A stretch of 64,000 bases of DNA from contig CM060681.1 of assembly GCA_030686995.1 (NCBI GenBank), positions 164,298,333-164,362,332 of the forward strand, written 5' to 3'. This DNA comes from Artemisia argyi. Taxonomy: Eukaryota > Streptophyta > Magnoliopsida > Asterales > Asteraceae. The position numbers were made by a program, and so were the translations under genes. Every line of letters begins with the position of its first letter. The stretch's first letter is position 1. Positions 1-11,153 of this stretch are shown here, piece by piece. Under the pieces are notes generated by a model. It ran no database searches. It saw nothing but the letters and a program-made list of their open reading frames with translations, and had not been told where the DNA came from.

Positions 1-93
1 TAGGAACTCGAAGATATGTCGCTTTTATTTGTTTATGTATTGTTTGCTTAATAATTATGTAATACTTTTTATTTTATTTTATTGTTATAATAG

Positions 94-3000
94 TAAATCA
101 AAGCTGTATCGTTTCGATAAGGAAGGAAACCAGTGGAAAGAACGAGGTGCTGGTTCAGTTAAGTTGTTGAAGCATAAGGAGAGTGGTAAAGTGCGGTTAG
201 TTATGCGTCAATCGAAAACGTTGAAGATCTGTGCTAATCATTTAGGTATTATGTGGTTTAATAGTTTTTATAACTGTTTTTCGTGAAGTGTGATTAGCTT
301 GTGAGGTTATGTGACGAGATTTTGAATGTGTTGTTGTTTGTAGTGATATCAACCACAAATGTTCAGGAACATGCTGGTAATGATAAGTCATGTGTGTGGC
401 ATGCTGCTGATTTTTCTGATGGTGAATTGAAGGATGAGCTGTTTTGTATTCGGTTTGGCTCCGTTGAAAGTAAGTGGTTACGATTATTTAAACATTGTGT
501 CTGTGTGTGTTTTTAGAGTTATAGACTCTTTTTGATAATATGTTAGAAGGATTTAGAATGTTATTAGTTTGAGTGTCGTGTTTGATTGGAATTGCTTTTT
601 TTTTAAATTTAATATAGAATAGTTGGAGAGTTGGTTATTCTCATATTAAAGTTTTGTGAGTAAGAAATGTTGCCTGGCATAAAATGTTGTGTTTGCGCAT
701 GATTGTTAGTAGATTATTTGAGGGCGAATGTATATGCAAAATGGGGGAGATGGCTTGATGCTGTGTTTCATTATATTTTACTCCAATCTTTGTTCATCAA
801 AGTGTTTAGATTGAGATTTCTTATGGTCTTTGTGTTTATTAAGGCACGAATTGTGGTTACACATTTTCGTAATGGGATGCTATGGTAGTTTCTAGATTTT
901 CCCTTGCTTTATATGTTTTCTTTTGGTTATTATGTGGTGTGCTCTCATTCTTGGACTAAGATGTGGGCATCTAATTCGTTAACAAGAGTTATTGTTTGAT
1001 CCATGAAGTAGTAACTTGAATACATTTTTTTCTTAATCCCATGGAGAATTGTAGTAATGGTCGTGAACTTGATTCACATGTGTTTATTAATGTTTTAATA
1101 GAAGAATGATCTGGGATTATAGCAAGGGCATGAAAGTTTGATAACTGACATTTTTTAAAGGTGCCTATCACTTTACTCATGTTTGGTGGAAGTCTCATAT
1201 TAATCTTCTGCTACAACCTGTAACAAAGACATGTGCATCAATTTCATGACTCTTCTTACAACACCTCTTGGATTTCTAAAAGACTATCACTTGCTTAATA
1301 CTTCTAAGGTTTCAACAACTACTCATGCTGAAAAACAAAGTTTTACAACTTGTCCAAACAATTGAGTTGATAATATAAAGTATTACATAAGGATCGTAAG
1401 CAGATAATATAAATACTTAATCTGGTTGATGATTTCCATGAAACGACGGAGTATTACAACTCTATATAAAACACTTTTGCGTCTACTTCTTTAATGTGTA
1501 TATCCAAAAGAATTGAGTTGATTATTTCCAGGAAATGATCACAGTACAGCATGATATACTAAGACTAGAAGAAACAAAAAAAAAAACAAACAAAATTTTT
1601 GATGAATAAAGTTGTAGGAACATATTTATACGCATGTATCATGCTTCCTCCCCTTTTGTGTAGTTTTGCCTGCAAAAAATGCAATTAACAATTACGCAAA
1701 GACATAACTGTATAAGTAACTATGACAAGGAATATCGATAACATCCTTTTTCTATGGAATGATTGGAATCTACCACTTTAGTGGGTTTTGTCAACCGGTG
1801 TTCCAATTTAGTTCTTATTTTCCTTTTCTCTAAAAGTATGGTGGACTTACTTGGATTTGTGCCTTGGGAAGCATTATGACTTACGTATGGCACTGATTAA
1901 GGGGCTATGGTTCTTTATGGCTACATTTGTTGAGCATAAAGGTCTAAAGTTTATCCAAGCTAGGGAGGAGGGGGCCTGGGGCATGGACTATATTGGCTAT
2001 TTGGGAAATAGGCGTTGATAACAATGTGTAGGACATAATTAGATTTCGTGCATAAACCCTCTCTTTAATAATTTTAGAGGCAGAATGTGAAAACAATAGG
2101 CTGGGTCGAGATTCAGTAGGCTTAGAAATCCGAATCTGACACTATTATATAACATAAAGAATAACCTTAGCTAAATAATAAAAACCTAAAGATAAACTAA
2201 ATTTTTGGCTAGACAGGAGATATAGTATTCTAATAAAAATCAAAACCTACTCGAACGTTATTTTAATTCTCTTGTTTTTCCAAGTCTTTCATCTGATCTT
2301 CTCATATTTTCTCCTGCTTGAATAGAATTCAACCAAGAGTTCTCAGGGGCTCTTTAGTAGAGTTGTAAACCAGATTTGAATTGCTGAAAGTGTTGAAGAA
2401 TGCCTAGTCTGCGGGCAGGTCAAGAACATAGGTGTTATTGTTGATCTTTTGCAGAATTCGACAAGTATATAAAATATTTTTTATTGTATATGTACCATAA
2501 CAAGATCACATTCCTTAAAAGTTTGGACCTGTCTACGCTTAGGCGCTTAGCCTTGTCATCACTAAATTTTTTGAAACTTTGACTGAATGGGTTCAGGTTG
2601 AATAGGGCATCTTGAATGGTGTCAATCTTTTTAAAGGCAACAACACTAGAATGCTAAAGCTGGGACTTTTGGGTAAAGGAACCATATCAAGAGTGTGTCT
2701 GTTTGTGGTACACAATTAGAAAGGTGTCTTACGCGTTAAGCGATTAACCTGTTATAAGCTTTAGCCAGGCTAGATGGAGACCCCATTGTTTCGGGCTATC
2801 ACTACATGGGCATCAGCCGGACCGGATGATGTTGGAAATTCGTGAAACAGGCATGCATATTTTGTGGATTAGAATTGAATAATTAAAAACCAACTACAAA
2901 GCTTCCTTAAAGGGCTAGAATAGCAAAAGTTACATGTATCATTCTAATTCCAGTTACAAAATAAAAAGTACCAAAAGTATAACTTGATAAATCGATAAGT

Positions 3001-3908
3001 TAGATCTGCTCTTGTATCCCATCTTTTTTAACTTAAGTTGTTCCCAATTCCCATCTTATGTTCACTATCAGAATGGCGTGTGCCTGTGTGGCATATATTT
3101 GTTTGCTATTTTTTGGCTAGTTTTCTTTAAATTGTCTTATGGTTGGTTTAGAGTTGATCATGGAATCTTGCAAACTTGTTATATCTGGTTTTTTCTCGTA
3201 GTAACTAGTAACTGATTTTAGTTGCTAATGTTAGAATTTGGCACTAATTACTAGTCTTTATAATCTTTAAGCAAATTAGCCGGTAATGAAGTCATGATGT
3301 AACACAGATGGGACAAAGCTTATTAGACTGTTACAGTGTTTGAAGTTCCTCCTGTAGCCATGCACAGAGTTAAATTTTCGGCATGCTACTATGTTCTGTT
3401 TGTGCGTGTGTAATATTTATAATAACCAAGCAGAGCATGTAATTTTTTAACTGCTAGCTCTTTGTTAAAGTTCGAGCTTGAGTCCTTTACAACCATCTGG
3501 ATTTTCTTTAACACGTGAAGGAAAGACTGCCACAGTGATTTGCCATCTGAACTTAGCTTGATCATGTAGAGCTTATAGATTGTTCTCTTAAATAATATAA
3601 GCGTTGAAATGCCCCCTTTGAATAAATTACATACAGCCATACAGGTATATACTGAATTTTGTTCTAATATATTGACCTTTTGGTTTTTAGATTGCAAAAA
3701 GTTCATGGAAACAGTGCAAGAGGTTGCTGAGTCCCAACAAGAGAAGGAAGAGAGCAAAGATGCTTCAAGTACTGCAGGACTACTTGAGAAGCTTAGTGTC
3801 GATGATAAAGATACCAAAGAAGAAGTCAAAGATTCATCTGATGCACCCAAAACCGAGGAACCTGAAAAAGCGGCAGATTCTGAGAATAAAGAAGAAGAAA
3901 CTAAATGA
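94..3908 (+). CDS. RANBP1: Ran-binding protein 1 (RanBP1), C-terminal three exons
   Basis: Partial host gene; its 5' exons lie left of the window. Exons: 94-245, 344-469 and 3691-3908 (TGA at 3906). All borders are AG/GT and the phases join cleanly (phase 2 entry, then phase 1, then phase 1). The product contains most of a Ran-binding domain: [16 protein letters not shown], then [16 protein letters not shown], then a second exon with [18 protein letters not shown] and DELFCIRF. The last exon gives [14 protein letters not shown], then AGLLEKLSV and an acidic Glu/Lys-rich tail, as in plant RanBP1a-c. By family knowledge, the protein binds Ran-GTP in the cytoplasm, assists RanGAP-driven GTP hydrolysis and so supports nuclear transport and mitosis. 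The exons are intact, so the gene looks functional. The exon model is read from splice sites and family similarity; no transcript was seen. Confidence 0.93.
246..343 (+). other. RanBP1 intron (98 bp)
   Basis: Begins GTATTATG directly after the codon-1 base of a split Val codon and ends in TTTGTAG. Removing it joins CANHL to [10 protein letters not shown] without a frame change. It is T-rich on the sense strand, as usual for plant introns. Bases 1-93 are the 3' end of the preceding intron, ending ATAATAG. Confidence 0.85.
470..3690 (+). other. RanBP1 last intron (3.2 kb)
   Basis: Donor GTAAGT at 470, acceptor TTTTTAG ending at 3690; both complete a split Asn codon. At 3.2 kb it is long for this gene family. 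I searched it for coding exons and element ends and saw no recognisable protein, terminal repeat or target-site duplication. The small ORFs inside it (for example 703-888 and 3012-3215) look like chance openings. Confidence 0.85.
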
Positions 3909-4200
3909 GGTTACATTCTCTTTTTTCGGGCATATCTTGCTAGTTATGGGTCTTGCAAAGGCAATTTAAACTGTGTTATATTGCGGAAACGAGTCTTTTA
4001 ATTTTGAGGTTTGTTTGGGTTTTGTGTGAAGTTTCAAGAGTCTATGGGTTGGTCCGTGGTCCATTTTGGGGTCATGTCAGTATGGTATAAATATAGGATT
4101 GGTACGTCTTTTAGAACTTATCCACCATGTTAAATGCATGTTTGTTATTTATTTGCAATTTTAAACATTAAATTATTAAAGTTTATTATTAGTCCTTTTC
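3909..4200 (+). other. RanBP1 3' untranslated region (extent approximate)
   Basis: AT-rich sequence after the TGA with T-rich and AAATTATTAAAG-like stretches around 4165-4185 that could serve as a plant polyadenylation region. No canonical AATAAA stands out, so the end is a guess. Confidence 0.4.
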
Positions 4201-7200
4201 ACATCATCTAAATGAAATCCACAAGATGTAAGTTGCATATGAAAGGGATCGATGCACGTGTGGAAGATACGATAGTGAGCTGTAACAAGCAGCATATCAT
4301 ATAATTTCATTAACTGATTGACATCGAAAGGCCACCAAACATATGCTACTGCTGGTTGATATTGATTGCATATTTACTGTCAATATCATTCAATGTCTAG
4401 AACTGGTACTAATAATGAATAGGGGTGTATGAAGGTATTGCTTAGTTGATTACTAGCAATGATATTATGATACCATGAGCATTGTACCAAAAGTGTGAAT
4501 TTTTGTAAGATGTTAACTGTGTGATATTGTGATTTGTCATAATTTATTTTTTCCTGTGTGACCCATGCCCCCGATCTCTTATGTTGCACAGTTACTCCCC
4601 GGTTTTGACAAAACCTGAGATCCGTTGACTATAAATTGACTGCTTTACCTTTCTTTCAACACATTAGTATCTTCTCACTCCATTCACAACCACAACCACC
4701 TTTCAGTCGGGCATCCCAGCCACTCTGTCAGCATTCTACCTTTCCACAGTCTGCTACGACTTTAATAGCTTATTAAATTGTTTCAAAAGCTATAAACTTA
4801 TTTGTGCATTTTTTCAAGTGTGTTTTACTACGTGTATCTGTGTGTTTCATTGTGTTTTAGGTTTTTGTTGTGTTTTACTGGTTATCACGTGGGTCTTTTT
4901 TTGGTTGAAATTATCAGTGAATAAGCCTATGCAGGCATCCTTATTCCTCATTTCAATTATTACATCACCAAAACTGTTTTTGTTATGTTTTTGGTAGCAT
5001 TTTGTTTTTAGCTTGTCATTGATTAACCGAAGAGAAATTGGAAAGGAGTGAAGCTTTGTGCAAAGTAATAAAAAAAAATCCCAAAGAGAGAGAACCAACA
5101 TATGAAAATAATTAATCGTGGTGGTCATGATAGAGGCTTTTAGTAAGCTTGTAATGTTTTTCTAGGGATTTTTTACATTCATCCTTACGACCTTGATGAC
5201 CTTTTTGTATTTCTTTTTGGATGAATCATTAACCATCTGGAATCGGAATCTATGAATATAACATAAAGGAAACTGAATATTGTCATATTATTTGAGATGT
5301 CTCGATTGAATCGACAGGATAAGGGATGTGCGGATAAGCTTGAATTTTCAGCCAAGGTACATCCCAAACAATGAAACACAAAAGAATACACAGTGAACAC
5401 TTGTCACTTGATAAAGATTAAGAAATGGAACCTGAATAAGTTCTAATTAATTTAACATGGTAGCATTGATGTACGGGTTGTTGTGAGGGAGCGATGACAA
5501 TATTGCTGAATAGCTAACATAAGTGAACTAGATGTGGTCGTGTGGGATGGGTAAATGGCCATGTTGTGTTTATGTCATATATGTCGATGTATATGTATGA
5601 GGGTCAAGGGGTGTTTGGATATTAATGTGTATTCTCCTTGGCATGCTTGGTCACACTCACTATAAGCTCTAGCACACCCTGCAACGTTGCATGTCGCTTA
5701 CAACTTCACAACACATCACATCTCCAGCTTATTAGCTGAGCAAGCTCTAGCAACTTTAGCTGAAAGAGACTTTGCGATATCTTCATCTCTTAGTATTTTT
5801 CAACTCTACATGGGTGTTTCATTCAAAACCAAGAGACTACATAATGTCTGATTTAGCAAAAATAAATAAATAAAATAAAATAAAAAAATGAAATTGCTAC
5901 CGATATATTTATAATCTTTTTGCATAAGCAGCTTAAGCAATAACATTATTACCAATATGTTGTAATCATTAAGAATAAAGTCAGATTAAACAATTACATA
6001 AGAGAGCATGAACAATATATTTTGTGACAATAAGATGAAAATAATACTGTAACTAAATTTTCAGCTCGGTTTCCATTGCTAAATCAGGTATGACCTATAT
6101 TCGAATGATTACTACACTTACTATCTTTGCTTAATATTTTTTAGTACTAATAATGATTCTGATATATTTTTTAGAATTACTGTAAAGGGTCTCTCTTCAA
6201 AGATAGAATTTTTTTCTTACTAGTTACTTATACAGTAATTGATAAAAATTTGTAAGTGATCTCAAAACTTAATATGTACATTAATGGCTACAGATTATTT
6301 ATAGCACCTCTATATATAGTAACTATGTAAACAATTGTAACAAACTAACAGTCAAAATCGAAAATGGGTCATTCATGATTGTATAATACAAAGCAGTATA
6401 CCGAGTATTCCATTTTCAGCAGCATTAAACACTTCAAATTCAAAGTGATATAAGTTAGTTTTGTGAATGACACGAAAGTTCAATATGATTTGAGAGAGGT
6501 CGCGCCGACTTATACTAACAAAACTATAAAACCAAACCACAAGTGACCAAACTAATAATATTCAGCTTGGTTTTTCGTATAGTTTGTTTTCTGGAATAAT
6601 GGTTTTTGAACCAGAACTAAATCAAGATTTTTCTGACTCGAAATGATAACATGCACTATATGGCTTAGTAATGTGGTCTTAACTTGTTTTTAGTTTTCCA
6701 TCATTTTGCGTATGTGTTTCTTTACCAAAAAATAAATGTAATACAGTAATTTATGTTTACAGTTTTAGTAAATTGTAATTTTGGGTCAAATAATTGAAGA
6801 GTAGATTGAAGTGCCATATCATATTTTCAAACCCTCTTTTTTTGGAAAGCTTCCAATTTATGGACCAAAATAAGCAAAAAAAATTAAGCACAATAATTGA
6901 GGCTAGAAAGGATAGGAAAAAGGATGGTCCTCCAAGTTTCTTATTGAAACGTATATATAAAAATGTTTTATTAACTTGTCTATAAACTCATGGTAGTTCA
7001 TCTGATTACACCCAAATATTTAATTTGGATTTGATATATATGTCTCCTGATCAGACCGTATGGAGAAGTCTTTTTCTTTTGAATGGCGATTTCATTGACA
7101 CTAGCAAGAAGATAGAAGAAAGTCTCTTGGTAAACTTTCGAACATAAATATAATTGTCTATATATTATCTATTAATGTTTTCTCTGACAAGATTAGATAT

Positions 7201-7211
7201 TGTTATTATTG
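4201..7211. other. Intergenic, no gene recognised
   Basis: AT-rich DNA without a supported gene. A TATAAATT-like box near 4631 is followed by CT-rich DNA (4650-4750) resembling a plant 5' leader, but no recognisable ORF follows. Low-complexity A-rich DNA lies at about 5860-5890. The ORFs at 4847-5128, 5185-5400 and 6794-6985 show no family resemblance. Confidence 0.5.
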
Positions 7212-7214
7212 TTA

Positions 7215-7514
7215 GAGCATCTCCAACGCTATGGATTTTGTCATGTTCGTAACATTGTCACGTCATACAATATCATTTTAATAAACTAATTCTTCAAATA
7301 AACTTACTCACTTAATCATATAATCAGTCAAAATTTATGAGTTGAGACAGTGCCCACATTTTTCCTCTCTTAAATCCATGTTTATGGACATCTAACTCTC
7401 TTCTCTTTATAAAATTGTATAAACTTGACAATACGATTGAAGTTCGTAGCCATGGACTCCACTTAGGCACCACCTCACCATGGACTTTTCCATAAACAAC
7501 CATTGAAAATGCTC
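7215..7514. mobile_element. PIF/Harbinger (Tourist-like) MITE, 300 bp
   Basis: The element starts GAGCATCTCCAACG and its right end is the inverse of GAGCATTTTCAATG, a 14-bp imperfect terminal inverted repeat (10 matches). It is flanked by direct TTA at 7212-7214 and 7515-7517, the 3-bp duplication typical of PIF/Harbinger insertions. No coding capacity, so it would move only with a transposase supplied in trans. Confidence 0.78.
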
Positions 7515-7534
7515 TTATACATCTACGTCTTTTG

Positions 7535-7567
<33 letters not shown>
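7535..7567 (+). repeat. Poly(A) tract, 33 bp
   Basis: Uninterrupted A run between the MITE and the truncated LINE. It may be the tail of an earlier retroposed sequence or a slippage-expanded tract at the LINE break point. The apparent poly-lysine start of the ORF here is an artefact of this run. Confidence 0.8.
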
Positions 7568-7571
<4 letters not shown>

Positions 7572-8500
7572 CTAACCAAAAACCTATCGGAGGAAGACTT
7601 ACTATGGTGAAATCAATATTAGGGAGTCTTCCTCTTTATTACTTCTTTATTTTTAGAGCACCTCAGCCAGTCATTTCTCAGCTTGAAACAATTAGAAGAC
7701 GCTTCTTCTGGGGTTTCAAAGAAAACGAGAAGAAAATGGTATGGGTCATCTGGCAAAAAGTTCTTTCGGACAAAAAGGATGGAGGTTTAGGGGTCGGAAG
7801 TCTCAAAGCAAAAAACATGGGGGTGGCATTTCCTCAATGATAGAAATTCCTTGTGGAGAAAGGTAATCAATCAGATTTATGGTTCACAAGGTGGTTTTGA
7901 TTTAAATATTGGGACAAGTTTAAATTCCAGAGTTTGGTCAAACATTGTTAGTTGTTGTCGTGAAATCGATCAGATTGGTATTCAACTTAATAATCTGATT
8001 GAAAGAAAAGTTCATTGTGGTAGGCAAACTCAGTTTTGGAACGACAATTTGATTAAAGATCGAGGCCCATTAAGAAACCTTTTTCCTCGTCTATATGCCT
8101 TAGAGACTCATAAAGGCTGTTATGTTTCGGAAATGTGGGTGTTAGAAGATGACGTTTGGCAAGGTAAATGGGCCTGGAGAAAGCATCCTACTGGTCGTGC
8201 AGAAGGTGACTTATCTTTGTTACTAAGTCTTATTAACTTTATTGTTCTTGACCCTACTCAGGATGATAAATGGATATGGACTTTAAATGACTCTGGTATG
8301 TTCTCAGTCAGTTCTCTAAGTTGAGCTATTCAAAAGCAGATTTTCGTAAACAATGATGCTCTCTTCCCTTTCATATGGAATTCTTGGGTTCCTCGCAAGG
8401 TGAACGTATGTTCTTGGCGTTTAGCTTTAAATCGACTTCCTACGAGAGTTAATTTGGTTCGTCATGGTATTTCGGTATCCTCCCCATCATGTCTATTTTG
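7568..8500 (+). pseudogene. LINE (non-LTR retrotransposon) reverse transcriptase C-terminus, left part
   Basis: 5'-truncated plant LINE. The first reading frame has GGRLTMVKSILGSLPLYY and RRRFFWGFKENEKKMVWV, then GGLGVGSLKAKN, the conserved stretch just downstream of plant LINE reverse transcriptase. A frameshift or stop near 7840 passes to a second frame (7851-8324) with WRKVINQIYGS and WSNIV. A stop at 8322-8324 is followed by the zf-RVT region containing PRKVNVCSWRLALNRLPTR. The copy stops at 8500, where an LTR has inserted, and continues at 9410. With several stops and no reverse transcriptase active site, it cannot be active. Confidence 0.88.
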
Positions 8501-9409
8501 TGTAGGGAAACATGTACACTTTTATTTATAAAATCAGGTTATAATAAATAAATAACAGAAATTAAATAACAGAAAATTAAATACAGACAGAAAGGAGTAG
8601 AAGCAGAAGACAGACACTATTTAACGTAAATTAAACGAAAGCAGTAAAAGCACGAGGCTCGTGTTTAACATGATTCCCTCAAAACAGATTCGCCGTCTGT
8701 TTCCCAAGGTACAACGTACAAAGCTGTTGTACAGCCGGACTAGACAAAACTTGCCTGAAAAATCACTGAAGCTCTGCGTGTTTCTGATCGAATAAGACTG
8801 CTGGAATTCGGCTGCTATGGAGCTGTGTAATTCTGTATCGAAAACTGAATGAGAATCGTTTATTATATAGGCTAAACCTATCTTGGTCACCAAGATAAAA
8901 TATTAGCTCAAAATAAACGATTTGCAAATCTGTTTAAAATTAAACGCGATTTGATATCTATTTTATTCACAAAAAAAAATATTTTGTAAACTATTGATAC
9001 AGAATTGGAAACTTTGAACCTGAAACCGCAACAAAAATATACGACCAGAGGTGAATTTTCGGAGCTGCATTCTTGTCCGCAGATCGCGCGCGCGTAAGAG
9101 TGGGAGCATAGCTCACCTAAAGGAATTTGAAAGCTAGTACAATGATTTCTATACAAACACCTCCACACTTCCTATTTTGGGCGATGTGGGATGTGTTGAT
9201 TTTCCCATATTTTGTGTTTCAAGTGCCTCACATTGAGACACGATATCTCATTTAAATTAACTCCATTTTGGACATACTTTTGCTCGTTACGAAGCTCTCT
9301 TCAAGGAGAATGCAAAGCTACCAACCAATATTAATATATATAACATATACATATAATAAAAAGTGTCCAAATTTTGCAAAAACTCATTTTGCAAAAACAT
9401 TTTCCAACA
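8501..9409 (-). mobile_element. Copia-type solo LTR inserted in the LINE (909 bp)
   Basis: Read on the minus strand it starts TGTTGGAAAATG and ends CATGTTTCCCTACA (TG...CA). It is flanked by the 5-bp duplication TTTTG at 8496-8500 and 9410-9414. Removing the insertion and one duplication restores the LINE frame exactly through the zf-RVT zinc-finger cysteine. No internal region remains, so it is a solo LTR, the usual product of LTR-LTR recombination. Two minus-strand ORFs inside (8621-8893, 8908-9168) have no family resemblance. Assignment to copia rests on the TGTTGGAAA-type end only. Confidence 0.85.
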
Positions 9410-9908
9410 TTTTGTGGTATGGCTGATGAGTCTCGGGAGCATTGTTTTCTATCTTGTCCTATAATTAATCATATGGCTCAAGATTTGGAGTTGGTGGAGA
9501 TATCCTTCGTTGTTTAATCCGTCGTTGTCGCAAATTCTTAAAAGTAATACGGGTTTCTCGACAAACAAGTGGGTGGCCAAATTATTTCACGCAGTTTGCA
9601 TGACTTTTACGTGGACCATATGGAACTGGAGAAACAAAATTCTTCATTGGTCTTCGGAGGCGGAACCGATATCGATTCGGCAATAAGAAATTTTCTCTAC
9701 GGTTCAAAGGATGTCTCTTCTATGGGCTTCTCACGGGGCTTCTAAGAACCGATTTTCGTGGGATAAATAGATCCAAAATCCGGGTGACTTGCTTGTATAA
9801 TCTTTTCTATATTGGATTTTTTGGTGTTTTTTAGTGCTCCGCCTTAGAGTACGCCTCCTTCGTTATATTTTTTCTCTTTTCTTGCCTTGATGGCTTAATA
9901 TATTTGCC

Positions 9909-9912
<4 letters not shown>
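9410..9912 (+). pseudogene. LINE 3' part: zf-RVT zinc finger and tail
   Basis: Continues the LINE after the solo LTR: CGMADESREHCFLSC completes the CX2C...HC zf-RVT motif, then a frameshift leads to a frame with KWVAKLFHAVCMTFTWTIW and WNWRNKILHWS, typical of plant LINE C-termini. Two or more stops follow. The 3' end runs into the (TA)n array at 9913, which may have grown from the LINE's own tail. Confidence 0.8.

Positions 9913-9997
<85 letters not shown>
9913..9997. repeat. (TA)n microsatellite 1
   Basis: About 85 bp of uninterrupted alternating AT directly after the LINE 3' end and before the first foldback element. Length is likely polymorphic. Confidence 0.95.
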
Positions 9998-9998
<1 letters not shown>

Positions 9999-10374
9999 GA
10001 GGGTTAATGTGAGATCAAACTTAAAGTTATAAAAATAAGATCTAGTTTAAACAATCACATAAACCATTTTATAAATAACTATATTGGCAATAATACACAA
10101 AAAAAAAATAAAGTATTAATACGAATTAACATTTTAGCAACTAATAACCAACTGATACATGAGTTTGGATTAGTGATACACAACTATAAATTTACATGTC
10201 GAATCAAAGTGTATCACCTTGGTTTCGTCAATTTTTAAAAAAAAACCATCGGAACTTTAACAATTTTAGTTGCACTCAATAAAAAATTTAATTTTATTTT
10301 AACGAGTGTGTCATTTGTCAGATTTTAGTTGGATCTTATTTTTACAACTTTTATATTGATCTTATTTGATCTAG

Positions 10375-10378
<4 letters not shown>
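9998..10378. mobile_element. Foldback MITE-like element between TA arrays (about 380 bp)
   Basis: Left end holds GAGATCAAACTTAAAG and TATAAAAATAAGATCTAG; the right end read inverted gives AAGATCAATATAAAAG and TGTAAAAATAAGATCCAA. The ends are therefore long imperfect inverted repeats. Both borders abut (TA)n, so a TA target cannot be told from the array. No coding content. It resembles the Micron type of MITE described in rice as targeting TA microsatellites; this is an analogy, not a sequence match. Confidence 0.6.

Positions 10379-10460
<82 letters not shown>
10379..10460. repeat. (TA)n microsatellite 2
   Basis: About 82 bp of alternating TA between the two foldback elements. It creates a spurious Ile-Tyr repeat ORF (10329-10592). 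Confidence 0.95.
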
Positions 10461-10463
<3 letters not shown>

Positions 10464-10790
10464 TATCTTTATTTTCAAAACCTTGTTAAGTGCGGGAACT
10501 GCGAGAACTCCAATTTTGCATTAGAAAACATGTATGGTCATATAAAACATGTATGTTTTCTTACATACACCTTTATACACATACTTGCGTAACATACATG
10601 TTCATATAAAACGTTGTTAAGTGCAACATATTAATGCAAAATGGTTTTATATGAACATGTATGTTACACAGGTATTTGTATTAAGGTGTATGTAAGAAAA
10701 CATATATGTTTTATATGAACATGCATATTTTCTAATGCAAAATTATAGTTCTCGCAGTTCCCGCACTTAACATGGTTCTGAAAATAAAGC

Positions 10791-10792
<2 letters not shown>
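10461..10792. mobile_element. Long hairpin (foldback) element between TA arrays, 332 bp
   Basis: Near-perfect inverted repeat with arms of about 140 bp. Left-arm landmarks GTTAAGTGCGGGAACTGCGAG, TTTTGCATTAGAAAA and GTTTTCTTACATACACC all recur inverted in the right arm ending at 10792. The loop lies near 10610-10640. No coding capacity. The transcript of either strand would form a long stem, so it could feed small-RNA production. TA arrays on both sides suggest insertion into a TA microsatellite. Confidence 0.75.

Positions 10793-10881
<89 letters not shown>
10793..10881. repeat. (TA)n microsatellite 3
   Basis: About 88 bp of alternating AT following the hairpin element and just left of the Stowaway-type MITE. 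Confidence 0.95.
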
Positions 10882-10882
<1 letters not shown>

Positions 10883-10896
10883 AGCCTAAAATACTA

Positions 10897-11151
10897 CTCC
10901 CTCCGTCCTAAATTTATTGTCCGGTTTGAATTTTCAAAGTCAAACTAGTTCAACTTTGACCATAAATATGTATTTTTTGTTATATAATACTTGATTAAAA
11001 ATTATACTATTGAAAAGTACACTTAAAACTCAATCCATTTATATATTTTGCATCAAATATTATATAACACTCACAAAAATATTTAAGGTCAAAGTTGAAG
11101 AAGAAACATTTAAAAAGTCAATAGTGGACAATAAATTTGAAACAGAAGGTG
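10897..11151. mobile_element. Stowaway-type (Tc1/mariner) MITE, 255 bp
   Basis: Begins CTCCCTCCGTCC, the classic plant Stowaway terminus, after a TA dinucleotide (10895-10896). The right end is the imperfect inverse (GGACAATAAATTTG then ACAGAAGGTG), followed by TA (11152-11153). The TTTATTGTCC subterminal block occurs inverted at both ends. Non-coding; dependent on a mariner-like transposase elsewhere. Confidence 0.85.
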
Positions 11152-11153
11152 TA

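Noticed and set aside
3389..3850. 153-aa minus-strand ORF opposite the RanBP1 last exon
   Set aside because: Ser-rich antisense shadow of the Glu/Lys-rich RanBP1 tail; no independent support.
5297..5371. Short ORF with a possible exon/donor (MSRLNRQDKG...)
   Set aside because: 25 codons with no homologue I recognise and no partner exon.
7532..7620. Poly-lysine N-terminus on the LINE ORF
   Set aside because: Produced by translating the poly(A) tract; LINE similarity starts only after it.
8621..9168. Two minus-strand ORFs within the solo LTR
   Set aside because: LTR-internal open frames without similarity; an LTR of this kind normally has no gene.
10329..10592. ORF with Ile-Tyr repeats
   Set aside because: Translation of the (TA)n microsatellite.
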